From positions 1-64,000 of the IMG/VR virus record IMGVR_UViG_3300020192_000008: a stretch of DNA of 64,000 nucleotides, one strand, 5' to 3'. The DNA comes from a virus. Shown here one piece after another: positions 51,109 to 62,400 of this stretch. The translations under genes were made by a program, and so were the position numbers. Below the pieces are notes generated by a model. It was not told the DNA's origin. It did no database searches and was given only the letters and a program-made list of their open reading frames with translations. Numbering within the stretch: position 1 is the first letter of the stretch; each line of letters starts with the position of its first letter.

Positions 51109-51527
51109 AGGCTCTTGATCTTCGCTTCGATGGCTTCGTCGAGCTTCTCGAGGAACTTGTCAGCGTAAGCATCGAGGTCGAGGATGTGCCCGAAGCCATC
51201 AGCCTGAAACCACCAAGAGTCGACTTCTTGCGTGTAGGCCGCACGCAGCCGTGGGTAGGCTGCGTTGAAGAACTCCATGGACGCATCCGAGAGCACCTCG
51301 GGGAAGAGGTACCTCCAGTAGTACCCCACCCTCGCGCCCAGATGCTGGATGTCTTTCACCTGGTAGAAGTGGAAGATAAGGCTTCCCTCGTGGATGCAGA
51401 CTTCTCCGATGAAGGTCGTGTAGTCCTCGACCTTACGGAAGGTCTTCGCCCTCACCCCCTGCTCCTCCTCCATCGAGAGGCGACCCTTCGCTTCCGTCTC
51501 CGTCATCTGCTCCGGCTGGTAGTTCAT
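51105..51527 (-). CDS. Hypothetical 140-residue protein beside terminase
   Basis: Acidic and aromatic. ATG 51527 follows GAGGAAC, and the end overlaps the terminase start by ATGA. It overlaps the previous gene by 95 bp. Position next to terminase hints at a packaging role, but no family is recognised. Confidence 0.55.
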   Translation of the reverse strand: MNYQPEQMTETEAKGRLSMEEEQGVRAKTFRKVEDYTTFIGEVCIHEGSLIFHFYQVKDIQHLGARVGYYWRYLFPEVLSDASMEFFNAAYPRLRAAYTQEVDSWWFQADGFGHILDLDAYADKFLEKLDEAIEAKIKSL

Positions 51528-52443
51528 GGTGTTCCTCGAGGAGGTTCATATCCATCGTGTGGTTGCCCTGCGTCACGTCATCGACGAAGGGCAGCTCAGC
51601 CGTGTCGTTACGAAGGGCGATGGAAGCAAGCTGCTCCCTGAGATCCTCGTCTGGCTTGACGATGGCTTCCAACGTGTCGGTGATCTTGGCGACACCGTTG
51701 GTGTAGTTGATGTACTTTTCCGAATCCTTCGGACCGTTGTTGTACGCCGACTCGAACGCTCTGAGGGCACCGATGTACCTGCCTGCTTCAAGAATCTTGG
51801 CCAAGTCGAGCTTGGAAGGCATCGTCCCAAGACGCATCTGGGACAGCAGGGCTGATAGAGGCGAGAAGGGCAGGTCAGCTGCAGTCCTTCTGGCATCTGT
51901 GTAGAACGCGCGCTTGAGCGAGTCGTGCTGGCTGCGAATGCCCTCTTCAGTGTGGCTGGCTACCTGGTCTACCTCGAACTGCAGAAGAGCTCGCATCTCG
52001 GTAGAGTCGAGCAGGTCCACATCCCAGAAGAAGAACTTGTAGCGGGCTACCTCCTGCTCGGTGCAGGCGAAGCCCTTCTGCCTGGTGAGGGCGTGGGCGA
52101 TAGCAGCAGGCGGGGCCGATGAGAGAATCATCGCCTCGGTGAACTCTTTGATCCTCGGCGACTTGAGGATGCCCATGGCACCCATCACCGACTGGTCTGG
52201 ATGGAAGAGCGTGTAGAGCCCGTTCTTCAGTAGCCACCGCACAGACAAGGGATGGTTCTTGTCGTGCGGGAAGAACTGAGGAGGAGGCTTGAGCTCTCCA
52301 CGCAGACGATCGAGGTACCAGAAGCCCAGACTGGAGATCTGAGCGAACTGGCACATCACGATGATCTGATCGTTCGTGTACTTCTTGCCATGGCAGAGCA
52401 GGTACTTGAGGTACCTCTCTGCCGGCGAGCGCCTGATGATCAC
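51433..52443 (-). CDS. Hypothetical 336-residue protein, DNA-packaging neighbourhood
   Basis: Helical protein starting from GTG 52443 (MIIRRSPAERYLKYLL). It overlaps or abuts the TTA of the upstream gene, with no clear ribosome site, so it may be coupled. The C-terminal 40 residues are Gly/Glu/Asp-rich. A small-terminase-like role is possible by position only. Confidence 0.5.
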   Translation of the reverse strand: MIIRRSPAERYLKYLLCHGKKYTNDQIIVMCQFAQISSLGFWYLDRLRGELKPPPQFFPHDKNHPLSVRWLLKNGLYTLFHPDQSVMGAMGILKSPRIKEFTEAMILSSAPPAAIAHALTRQKGFACTEQEVARYKFFFWDVDLLDSTEMRALLQFEVDQVASHTEEGIRSQHDSLKRAFYTDARRTAADLPFSPLSALLSQMRLGTMPSKLDLAKILEAGRYIGALRAFESAYNNGPKDSEKYINYTNGVAKITDTLEAIVKPDEDLREQLASIALRNDTAELPFVDDVTQGNHTMDMNLLEEHHELPAGADDGDGSEGSPLDGGGAGGEGEDLP

Positions 52444-52450
52444 CTAAGGC

Positions 52451-54628
52451 TAACGCCTGCTGGAACGCCAGCGTCTTGAGACCCTCGATGACATCCTCGA
52501 GGTACTTCACGCACTTCTCGAGAGGGCCCTGGGGGATTTTCGAGAGCCCGAGCCTCGACGACATCAGCAGCTCACAGAGCTTCGCCTGCGTGCTGTTGAT
52601 CTCCGGCAGGTAGGAGACGAACGTGTGGATGTTCTCGGGGTTCACGAAGCCGATGGAGAGGATCGTGTCGACCGAGGTGGGGTCGGGGATGAAGGCCGCC
52701 TCCTTGAAGAGGTTGCGCTTGAGGTCGAAGGCGGGGCTCGAAGCGAGCTTCTCCTGGGACTTCCTGCGCGAGGCCATCTTCACCGACTCGGCAGGCTGGA
52801 TGTGCCGGCCCACCCGGACGTCGACCGGCATGCCATGGGCAATCGCCTGGGCAAGCTTCGTCTGGGCGTAGCCGAGGTCTGTACCCAGGCCACCCAACAG
52901 GAAGAGCGAGTCGTCGAACGACAGGAAGTGCTTCTCGTCAGACGCCAGCTTGTCGATGGGGAAGCCCTCGAACGAGAAGCTGTTGACGCCCCCCGCCCTC
53001 ACGGTCACCGAAGCAAGCTTCCGCTGGGCGTGCGCCACCTTGTTCCCGCCCTCAGGGGCGCTCACCAGGACAACGCTTTCGGCCTTGCCCATGCCCATCC
53101 ACTTGTAGTCCTTGGGCAGGAGGAACGTACCCTCATCAGCCTGGGTGGGCTTCTGGATGTTGGGCTGCAGAGAGACTGTGCACTCGCGACCATCGTAGGT
53201 CTCGACGTGCAGCTTCTGCTCCCCGTCCGTGACCTTCCCCTTGATGGTCATGGGGATGGTCGCCTCTGTCTCGTCACCACTCTGACGAACGAACACGCCG
53301 GTGCCCGTGGGGGAACCGAACATGAGCTCGCCGTTGGTGCTCTGCAGGCTACCGGCGATCTCCGGCTGCACAGCCGCCGCCGACCCGTTCGTGAACAGGG
53401 CGATGGGCAGAACTGTGCCGTCGAGGTCAGTCAGGTTGGGGAATACGAGCCCCATCATCTCGGTGCCCTCCTCGTTCTGCACCTTGTACGTGCCGAACTC
53501 GGTGATGGGCTTGAGGTCTGCCAGCGGGGCGCCTTCACCCACGGCATCGTCAGTGACGGTGACCGAGCCATGCTCATCGGCATCCTGGGCGAGCTTCACC
53601 CCGAAGTGCTTGATGATGTCGCCTCGGCTGACGGAGTGAGCCTCCTTGACCTGCCAGTACTTGTGGTTCGCCTCCTTGACCCGGTAGCCCACGTTCTCCT
53701 TCGAGACCTGGATGACCGAGGGGCGGATGGCGCTCTCCATCGAGGAAGCCACCTTCTCGCTGGTCACCTGGTTGGTGTTCCAGATCTTGTTGATGGAGGG
53801 GAGGGTGGCGTGGGCGTTCTTCACGTACGCCTGTTGAACCCCAACGTCCTTCATCTCGTGGGCGAAGGAAGTAAGGTCGGAGCTCAGTGCTGTCGGAAGG
53901 ATGGCCTCGAGCAGAGAGGCTGACTTCTCCACACCAGTCAGGTCATGACCCGAGGTCTTGAGGTCAGACTCGTTCGGGTCCTTCTTGAAGCCCTTGAGCT
54001 TCTTGGCATCGACACCAAGCACCTTCGACAGGCGCTCTGCGAACTGCGCCTTGTTCTTGTCTTCGGCCGTCTTGGTCTCAACGTGCAGCTGCTCACGCAG
54101 GTAGTACTCGAGATCTGAGCTGGTCTTGCCCATCATCCCGCCGGCGCCACCCATGCCGCTGCCATCCCGGTGGGGCGGGTAGATCTGACTGGCCATCGAC
54201 GTGTCACCTGGCGTCTTGCTGGTGACATCGAAGGTCTGTGGGCGGAAGAGGGCTTCCTTCAGACGCCGCTCGGTGAGGGGAAGAACCTTCGAGTCACCAG
54301 TAACGATGAGGTCGAGGGGCTGAAGCTTCTTGTCCTTGACCACCACCGGGATGCGAACCGACTTCACGCCCACGGCGTCCTTGGCCTGGTCGCTTGCGCC
54401 TTGCTGCAGCTCGGTCTTGTTGGAGATCTCAATGTGGCCGAATGCAAAGCCACGCTCACCATCGATTCGATCCATCACCGTGTGAGGCTCGAAGTCCGAG
54501 ATGAAGGGGATCTGCTTGTACGCTTCCTGCAAGATCTCCTGCGACCACTGGTTCGGGTCTTCAGGAAGAACAGTCTCAGCGGCCGTCTTCTGGATCGGCA
54601 GGATGGAGTCGAGGTAGAGGTTCGTCAT
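52451..54628 (-). CDS. Large virion-type protein with KxAS signatures, ends at TTA-GCC-TTA
   Basis: 725 residues. IQKTAAETVLP, GVEKSASLLEA, SEKVASSMES, QRKLASVTVR, IDKLASDEKH, VKMASRR and QEKLASSPAF carry the signature. The middle has beta-rich ordered domains (GLVFPNLTDLDGTVLPIALF; TVRAGGVNSFSFEGFP). It ends LAFQQA at TTA 52451-52453, with a second in-frame TTA two codons on (52445-52447). The standard-code frame would overlap the next gene by 497 bp, to 51947, in a clearly non-coding register. Role unknown; a virion protein by signature. Confidence 0.6.
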
Positions 54629-54638
54629 CGTTCTTCTC

Positions 54639-55292
54639 TCAGGTTCCTGTCGCCAGGGTGGCCTTCATGGCTGCCCATGCGGTTGGGCTCTTAGTAACGA
54701 GAATAATACCGGAGCATACCTCGGTAGGGGCAATGCTGTACGGGCCGTAAGAAAGGCCTCCGGTGAAGCTACCGCTGATCGACGAGCCAGCTGAAGACAG
54801 CATTACGTCCTCGAACGAGAGCAAGAACACCGGTCCTGCGCTCAGGCTTGCGGCCAGTTGAGCTGCAAAAGACACGGCCGGAAGCTTCACTGCAAGAGAG
54901 CCCTGGATGAGTGCTTCAAGTCCGCCGATCTGAATGGCAAGAGCTGCAGCCAGGGAAGCCATGGCGGAGATCTGCCCAGTGGCTTCAACAGAGATGGTCG
55001 GGATAGCGCCCGATAGAGCCAGGGCAATCTGAGCTTGTAGAGCTGCGATGCCAGCGAGAGCAATCTGAAACCCGAGGAACGGGTTGGAGATGTTCAAGCC
55101 GATGTCAAAGCTTGCCTGCAGGGCTGCTGAGAGCTGCGCCTGGAAGTTGGCCTGCAGGGCCCCAAGACCCAGTGAGCCAAACAGGGCGAAGTCGATCTGA
55201 GCAAGCAACGGGTTCAGGGCCAGGAGAGATGCCTGGGCTGACACGTTGATGGAGCCCAAGGGGGCAGCGAATATGACGCCGTTGTAAGCCAT
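54639..55292 (-). CDS. Ala/Leu/Gln-rich amphipathic repeat protein
   Basis: 217 residues with about ten short helical repeats rich in Ala, Leu, Gln and Ser (ALQANFQAQLSAALQ; GIAALQAQIALALSGA), then a beta-like C-terminus. It lies between the spike and the 725-residue virion protein, so it may be a baseplate or tail-tip component. Not recognised. Confidence 0.5.
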   Translation of the reverse strand: MAYNGVIFAAPLGSINVSAQASLLALNPLLAQIDFALFGSLGLGALQANFQAQLSAALQASFDIGLNISNPFLGFQIALAGIAALQAQIALALSGAIPTISVEATGQISAMASLAAALAIQIGGLEALIQGSLAVKLPAVSFAAQLAASLSAGPVFLLSFEDVMLSSAGSSISGSFTGGLSYGPYSIAPTEVCSGIILVTKSPTAWAAMKATLATGT

Positions 55293-55295
55293 GGT

Positions 55296-56492
55296 TCAAA
55301 CGAGGCACGATGCTTCGCCCGTGAGGATCATCCCGAAGAGAACAAGGGGAGGACTTCCAGGAACGGGTACTGGCGTAAAGGGGAAAGTGAGTTGCACCAA
55401 TGCCCCCTGAGCAGCCACGGGCTTGGAGCCCTTGCCCAGGCGAACAATGCTTCCCTTGACGTGGGCCAGAGCTCCGCCATCGAGAACCATACCGTTCTTG
55501 GCCTTCATCAAGATCTGATTCTCGCTCTCGAGAGTCAGGTCTTCTTTGCTCTTGATGTAGATCTTCTTCTTCGAGGTGAGAGCCACGTTGCCCTGCGCCC
55601 TGAGGAAGACGCCACCAGCCTTGTCGAAGAAGAACCTCATGACAACCTTGTCACGGGTCTTGTTGTCGATGGGGTCCCCTGTGTCTGCGTTGAATCCCTT
55701 GGGGGCTATCACGCACTCAACCACGATCTGCTCCTTACCGATGCTGAGCAAGTCGAGCAGGCCCTGCTCACCACCATCACCCGATGGCTCGATGATGGGG
55801 TCATGAATCTTGCCCACCTTCACCCGAACATCTGCCTCTTCATCATTGGCCAGGATGCGAAAGGTGTGGGTGTACTCGCTGGGTAGGTCCTGGTAAGCCG
55901 GGCCTTCTTGGATGCCCCAAAGAACAGACCCACCGTGGTTGTGGTGGGCATAGTTCTTCGTCATCTGCATCAACGTATCGGTGAGCGGGATGTAGATGCT
56001 CTGGCAGATCTCCGAGCAGCCGATCTGCAATACACCGCCCCGATGAAGGATAACGAAGTTGCCATCCCTCGTACGGAACCAGATGTCACCCGGCTTGGCC
56101 TTGGGCCTACCCCCTGAGAAAGTCGCGCTAGTCGAGCTCTTGTTCGGCTGGTTGTTCGACTGCGTTCCCTTGGGCGCGTCCGGAGCTGCCTGGTCGTTGT
56201 ACTCAACCGGCATGATGAACGAGCTCACGTAAGGGGGTGAGCTGTCGGAGGGGACGGTGACCATGCACTTGGCACCAACCTCGGGGAAGACGTAAGCGCC
56301 CTCCCCGTTGTTGTAGTGCAAGTACATGCTGCCTACTTGGATGCCAGCAAACCTATGCCGGTCGAACTGGCTGATGACATCCACCGTCCAGTTCGCCAGG
56401 TTGACGCCGACGATCTTCCCTTGAAGAACGTACGACTCAACGTTCCCCTCCATGAAGGTGAACGAGGTGCGGAAGCGTTGGATGCCTTGCAT
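55296..56492 (-). CDS. Baseplate central spike (gp5/VgrG-like)
   Basis: 398 residues. An N-terminal OB-fold (GKIVGVNLANWTVDVISQ; MYLHYNNGEGAYVFPEVG; KCMVTVPSDSSPPYVSSF) is the one shared by gp5, gpV and VgrG proteins. A middle domain follows, then repeats of a triangular beta-helix near the C-terminus (GNVALTSKKKIYIKSKEDLT; LESENQILMKAKNGMVLDG). There is no lysozyme domain. It would form the membrane-piercing needle; a PAAR tip protein was not found. Confidence 0.75.
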   Translation of the reverse strand: MQGIQRFRTSFTFMEGNVESYVLQGKIVGVNLANWTVDVISQFDRHRFAGIQVGSMYLHYNNGEGAYVFPEVGAKCMVTVPSDSSPPYVSSFIMPVEYNDQAAPDAPKGTQSNNQPNKSSTSATFSGGRPKAKPGDIWFRTRDGNFVILHRGGVLQIGCSEICQSIYIPLTDTLMQMTKNYAHHNHGGSVLWGIQEGPAYQDLPSEYTHTFRILANDEEADVRVKVGKIHDPIIEPSGDGGEQGLLDLLSIGKEQIVVECVIAPKGFNADTGDPIDNKTRDKVVMRFFFDKAGGVFLRAQGNVALTSKKKIYIKSKEDLTLESENQILMKAKNGMVLDGGALAHVKGSIVRLGKGSKPVAAQGALVQLTFPFTPVPVPGSPPLVLFGMILTGEASCLV

Positions 56493-59400
56493 CAGTAGCT
56501 GTGCTCCGACACGTTCTCGAGGTGCTTGTAGCCAGGCAGCTTCGACTGGTTCTTGTTCAGACCAAACTCAGCGCCGTAGGCAATCGCGGGGATCGGGTGG
56601 CTGCCGTGCAAGTTGCTCTTCGACCGCATGGCTGCGCCCTCGGCGATGGTGTCGCGGAGGTTGCGGTGCTGCAGCTTCGCCATCCAGTCTTCCTGCAGTT
56701 CGAGGGGCATCATGTTGACGCCCTTCAGAACAGGGGTGTGCTCGATGGGCTTCTTGCCCGCTTTGGCCAGGTCGTTGTTCATCTTCTGCACCATGCTCAG
56801 GGGCTGGAACTCGCCGCGCAGAATGCCCTCTGAGTCCCCAGGATGCACGACCTTCGTGAGGTTTGACATGGCTTTGACGACTACTTCGACATGGCGGCGC
56901 TTGATGCCCTCGTCCTTGTAGAGGGAGTACATCTCGCTTACGAGGTGGTTCTGCACCTTGTCGATGGAGCCAGTGGCCTTGTAGAGGTCGTGCGGGTTGA
57001 GCACGGTTCGGTGGGGGTCGGACAGAGACTGCCCAGCCTCGATGTGGTCACCGATCTTGGGGGGCGCCCAGCTGAGCAGGTTCTCCTGGCCTGGCAGCAG
57101 GTGGTGCAGAGGCATGCCTGTCTGGTCCTTGCCGACATGGTGAGGGCGCTTGCCGACCCACACGTTCACGCCCGTCGCTGTGTTCTCCACCTTCTCCACC
57201 TTGCCCGAGACCATGGCCAGGGAGGCCGCGTTGGGGATCTTCTGGGGGAGCATGGCGAGCTGCTCGAAGCGGCCGAAGCCCGACACAGCGGCTGAGGCAC
57301 CACCGGCGACACCGCCAGTGTGGAACTCCTTCATGGTGAGCTGCACGGCTCGCTCACCGAGCGTGTGGCTTGAGAGCACCCCGATGTTGTCGCCGATGTT
57401 GTGCATGTGGCCAGTTGAAGACAGGCCTACGCACTTCTGGCAGATGCCCTTCTCATGCTCACACCGCAGCGGGCTACGCACCACGATCTTGGCATTCTTA
57501 TCGGCGGCCTTGATCTGCGCGACCTTGTCGGGGGTGAGCAGCTCCCCGGCCTTGATGTGTACGTGCCCAGCCTTGAAGTCGGAAGCCAGCAGGCGATCGT
57601 GTACATCCTTCTCGTTGATGTGCAGAGAGATGCCCCTGGTCGTCCCGCAGTCGGGCTGGGTCACGAGGATGTCCATCGTGTTGTTCTGCAGCAGCTTGGA
57701 CATGTAGCCAGGTTCCTGGGTCTCCTGAACCTTCATGACCGAGCCCCTGCGAGCTCCGTGCATCTGCGTCCAGTACCCGGCCATATCGAGGCCTTCGGAG
57801 TAGCTCTTCGTAACAGGCAGCGGGATGACCCTGTTGTTCGCGTCCGTGAGCAGCATGGGCGCAATCTTCATCTGCTTGTACTGAGCCCACGACGGCTTAG
57901 CCCCAGCCTTGTACATGATGTACAAGTTGTCCATCTTCTTGTCGGCTTCGATCTTGTGGGCGTCGCCGATCTCCTTGTCGGCCTTCATGTAGATGTCAAC
58001 GATACGACGCTCCTTGTCGTTCTTGTTGACCCTACTAGCCCGAACAGCATCCGCCTCCTTGTGAGCGCCGACGAGCACCTTGTCTCGACCGATCTTGTCC
58101 GTCTGGAAGTCGGCAAGAGAGAGCGTGTGCATGCCCGTGGGTACGAAGATGTTCTTCTTCGGATCGTTGATGTTGTGAACACCAACGTTAGGCATGGGCA
58201 CGGTCACCGTGCCGAAAGCCGAGTGGTTGCCCACGTCCTTCAACATGTTGACTGACTTGTCGAACTGATCCTTGTGGTCTTTGCCGAGCTTGGTGAGCAG
58301 TGACTCAAGGCCCTTCTTATCGATACGCATCTCCAGGTTGTGGAGAAGGTCTGCTTGCATGCCGAGCGGCATGGTAGTAGCGAGAAGAACCCGGCCAGCG
58401 GTCGTCTTCTTACCGTTGAGAGAGACCACGTCGTTGTAGTGGAACTTGCCCCCTCGCACGGCGTCAAGGATGTCGCCAGGAGTCTTGAACGTATGGCTCG
58501 TTTCTTTACCAACCATCGAAAGCTTGTAGAGCCCGATGGCCGAGTCGAGGGTGGGGATGAACGCCACCCGCCCCGTGTTCTCCATGAAGATATTGTTCGA
58601 CGGCTTCATGCGGTGCGCTTCGGCAACCGCGTCCCTGTGGATGGGGACGAAGACGCTCATGGTGTCTCCGTCGAAGTCGGCGTTGAACCCACCGCAGACA
58701 AGCGGATGGATCTTGATGGCGTTGCCCTCTACACGCTTAGCCTGAAATCCCTGCACGTTGTACTTGTGAAGGGCGGGGTCACGCTTGAGCAGGATAGGTC
58801 GCTCTTCCATCACGGAGTCGAGGGCCTTGATGACGCTGGGATGATCTTTCTTCGTAAGGAGCTTCTGCGCGTCGAGAGGGTTCGATGCCGCACCCATCTC
58901 CTGAAGCTTCTTGACGATGAAGGGGCGAAACAGATCAAGCGCGTGGTCCTTCGGGAGACCGACCTCATCAAGCCCCAGCGAGGGCTCTGGGACGATGGTC
59001 GAGCGCATGGTCAGGTCCTGCCGCTTCTGGACGACGGACTTCTGGAAGTACCCGTTCTTCGGGGAGGCACCGGAAATCTGATGAAGGAGCCCCTTGTGCT
59101 TTGCCTGAGCGTAGGGGACGTGTATCCCGATGACAGCCTTGACGCCGTCGTAGTAGTTCTGACGAAGCTCCTTCTTCATCTCGTCGGTCAAGTGCCGCGC
59201 CAGCGTCGGGTCCTTGAGCTTATCGTTGACAAGGGCGAACTCCGAGTACAGCTGGTTGATGTCGGCGTACTTGATGTTGCCATCAGCCATCGGGGACGCC
59301 GGCCGAAGGACTGGTGGGATGATGGGCATCTTCGTCATTACGTAGGCTTCTGATGCGCCTACGCCCAACTGATCGAGAGCCCTGAGGTACTTCACCTTCT

Positions 59401-62400
59401 TCAAGACCGGGTCAACCTTGGCCATGGGAACGGAGTTGAGCTCCTTCATCCCGGCGGCCAGGTCCTTCTTCACGTCGACCTTCGAGAGCAGGTGCTGGAT
59501 GGCCCGACCACCGGTGTGGGCTGCGTCCTTGAGCTCGACGATCTTCCCCTGGTGGTTGATGCCCGACTCGCCGTGAACGATGGCGTCGAAGTCCTTCTGG
59601 GTCAGGCCCGTGAGACTGCGGATGGGGGCCTCGAACACTGGGTTCGGCACCGGCTCTGCGAGATCGATGTGGCTCCACTTGATGCCGCCGTGCCCACCGG
59701 TGAGCTTCTCATCAAAGAGACCACCAGGCCTGGGCTTGAGCTCACCGGACTTGTCGACCTTGGCTTCGAGGCGTTCAGCTGGCTTGGGCAGGGCCCTGCC
59801 AGCCGAGAGCTCCATCACATGCTTGTCCGTCAGGGGCGAGAGGATGAGCTCGTGGCCCTTCTTCTCGATGTTCACCCCTGAGCCCTTGAGCATGTCCTCG
59901 AACTTCTTGAAGGCGAAGGTGCTCTTGGGCGTGGGCAGAGGAGCGCCTGTCTGGATGGCGTTCCACACCTGCAGGTGCTGGCTTGGCCACTTCTTGCTCT
60001 CGTTGGTCTGGGGGTCTTCACCCTCCCCCTTCCACGTCTGCATCTCCCGGATGTTCGCCTTCGCCCCGTGGGCAAGCAGGGCGTACATACCGAGTGAACC
60101 GATGCGCTGACCTGAGCCGGGCTGCAGGTTCTGGTCATAGCGGTCACGGTTGGGTTGACCTGGAAGGCCCATGCCCGAAGCCACGGTGACCTTCTTGTCG
60201 ACCTGGTGAACCAGCTTGAGGATGTGCTGGTGACCCGTCATGGCATGCCCCAGTGATTGCCCCGTGACCGGGTCGATGAGCTCCTCGGTGTCGTGCAGGC
60301 CGTGGCTCTTCAGCTCCGCCTGCACCTTCGCCACCATGTCGACGTCCTTCTGAAAGGCCTGAACGACGTAGGGCTTACCCGTCTTGATGGCGATCTTCGA
60401 CGCTGCCGTCTCGAGCAGTTGGCTCACATTCATACGACCAGGCACGCCCGTGGGGTTGAGCGCTACCTCGATGGGCTTGCCATCCTTGCTGTGGGGCATC
60501 TCATGGTCGGGCAGAACCATGGTGACAATGCCCTTGTTGCCGTACCGACCGGCGAGCTTGTCGCCTGACTGCATGGGCTCGTGCGTCTTGACGTGTACCT
60601 GCAGGCCACCCTTGCCATTGGTGACAGAGACAACTTCCCCCTCAACCTCTCCCTCCCAGCGCAGGGACTTGTCGGCATGGCTGCCGGCCAGAGACTTGCG
60701 GATGGCCGAGACACCCGTCCTGTCCTTGAGCTCGAAGGGCTTCATGGCCAGGGCCAGGGGATCTCCAGGGGTGACCTTGGAGCCAACCTTGATGACGCCG
60801 TCGTCACCGAAGTTGACCAGCTGCTCCTTCTTGTAGACCCCGGGGTGTTGGATCTGAAACTTGCGGGTGCTCAGGATGGTGTCGGTGTCGACGGGCACCG
60901 TGTGCTTGTGCAAGTGCATCGAGGCGAGCTTCTTGGAAGCCGTCTCGCTGATGACAACGCCGTCCTCGAAGTTGTACCCCTTGAAGGGGATGAAGGCGAC
61001 GCGCAGGTTTGAGCCAAGCGCGAGAACGCCATCCTTCGAGTAGTTGGTGTCAGCGACTGTCTCGCCCTTCTTCACCTTGTCACCCACCTTCACAAGAGCG
61101 CTCGAGTGGAGCACGCTCTTCGTGTCATTGGTCGGGTAGTGGTTGTAGAGAGGGACGTCGTGCTTGTCGCCGTTCTTGTCCTTGATGACGATGTTGTCAG
61201 CGTGGATTGAATGCACGACACCATCAGCCGTTGCTTGGTGCGAAGCCTGGCTGCCAAGCACGGCCTCGAAGCTCTGAAGGCCTGGCGTGTAGACGCCGGT
61301 GCCCACCTGAACGAGAGGCGCTTCTCGGTTGACGAGGGAGATAGACTGCTCGATGTGGCGGGTGGCCATCGACACGCGGTTGCCCGAGCAGTTGTTCATG
61401 AACGGCACGAGGTTCGATGTCATGTTGAACACCTGGCTCGAGTGCTTCATGACGTAGTGGGCATCCTTGAAGGGGATGGGGCCCATGTCGTTGTCGTCTT
61501 GGGCGGCCTGCACCGTCTTGCTCAGTGGGACCGGCTTGCCGTTCTCCCACTTCACCTGGTCTGCCAGCACCACGCTTGACTTCATGAACAGAGCAGGGGG
61601 GACCAAGTCCATCTTGCCCGTCTTGAGGTTGTACAGGGGGACAACAGGATCGTTACCCAGCTTCCGTACACCGAGAGGCAAGCGCAACGTCACGCCAGTC
61701 TTCGAGCCTTCGGGCGTGTTCACGGGATCGAGAAAGCCGAAGTGGCTCTTGTTGAGCATCTTCGCTTCGTTGGTGACAGCCTGCTCACTCTGGATGCCGC
61801 CCGAACCCATGATGGTAGTCTGCATTGCAGAGCTCATCATCTCGACCGGGTTGATCTGAGAAGCCACACGAGCTGCAGAGTTCTTGTGGAACGACTGCTT
61901 GATCGGCTCGTTGAACATCTCGAGCTTTACGATCTCCCTGATGTCGCTCTTCGAGTTGATGTTCCTCGATGCCTTCATGGCGATGGTTCGACCAGCCGCC
62001 TTGATCTTGTCGTGGGCGAAGTCTCCAGCTGAACGCAGGTCCTTGAAGATGAGGCTGTCCCGGTCATCCTCTGGGTGACCCGCCTGCACCTTGAGCATCT
62101 TCTGCGTCGCCAGGTGCAAGGCCTCACCACTCACGTGATCGATGGGCTTGCCCAGCGTGACGGACGTAGCGTCAGTACGCATCTTCGAGTTCTGCATCGC
62201 CTCGAAGAAGTGCGTCTCAGCAACCTCCTTCGAGATAGGTGCCTCTTTGCGGTCTGACTTGTAGAAGCGCTCGAGCGTACCGGCGGCACCACGGGCATTC
62301 TTGTTGGCCGCGAAGATCTCTTTGCCCCAGCTCTTCTCGAGATCGTCGTCAGAGATGCCCATCGTCTTGATGAGCGGATAGAGCGGCAGTTTGCTCTTGT

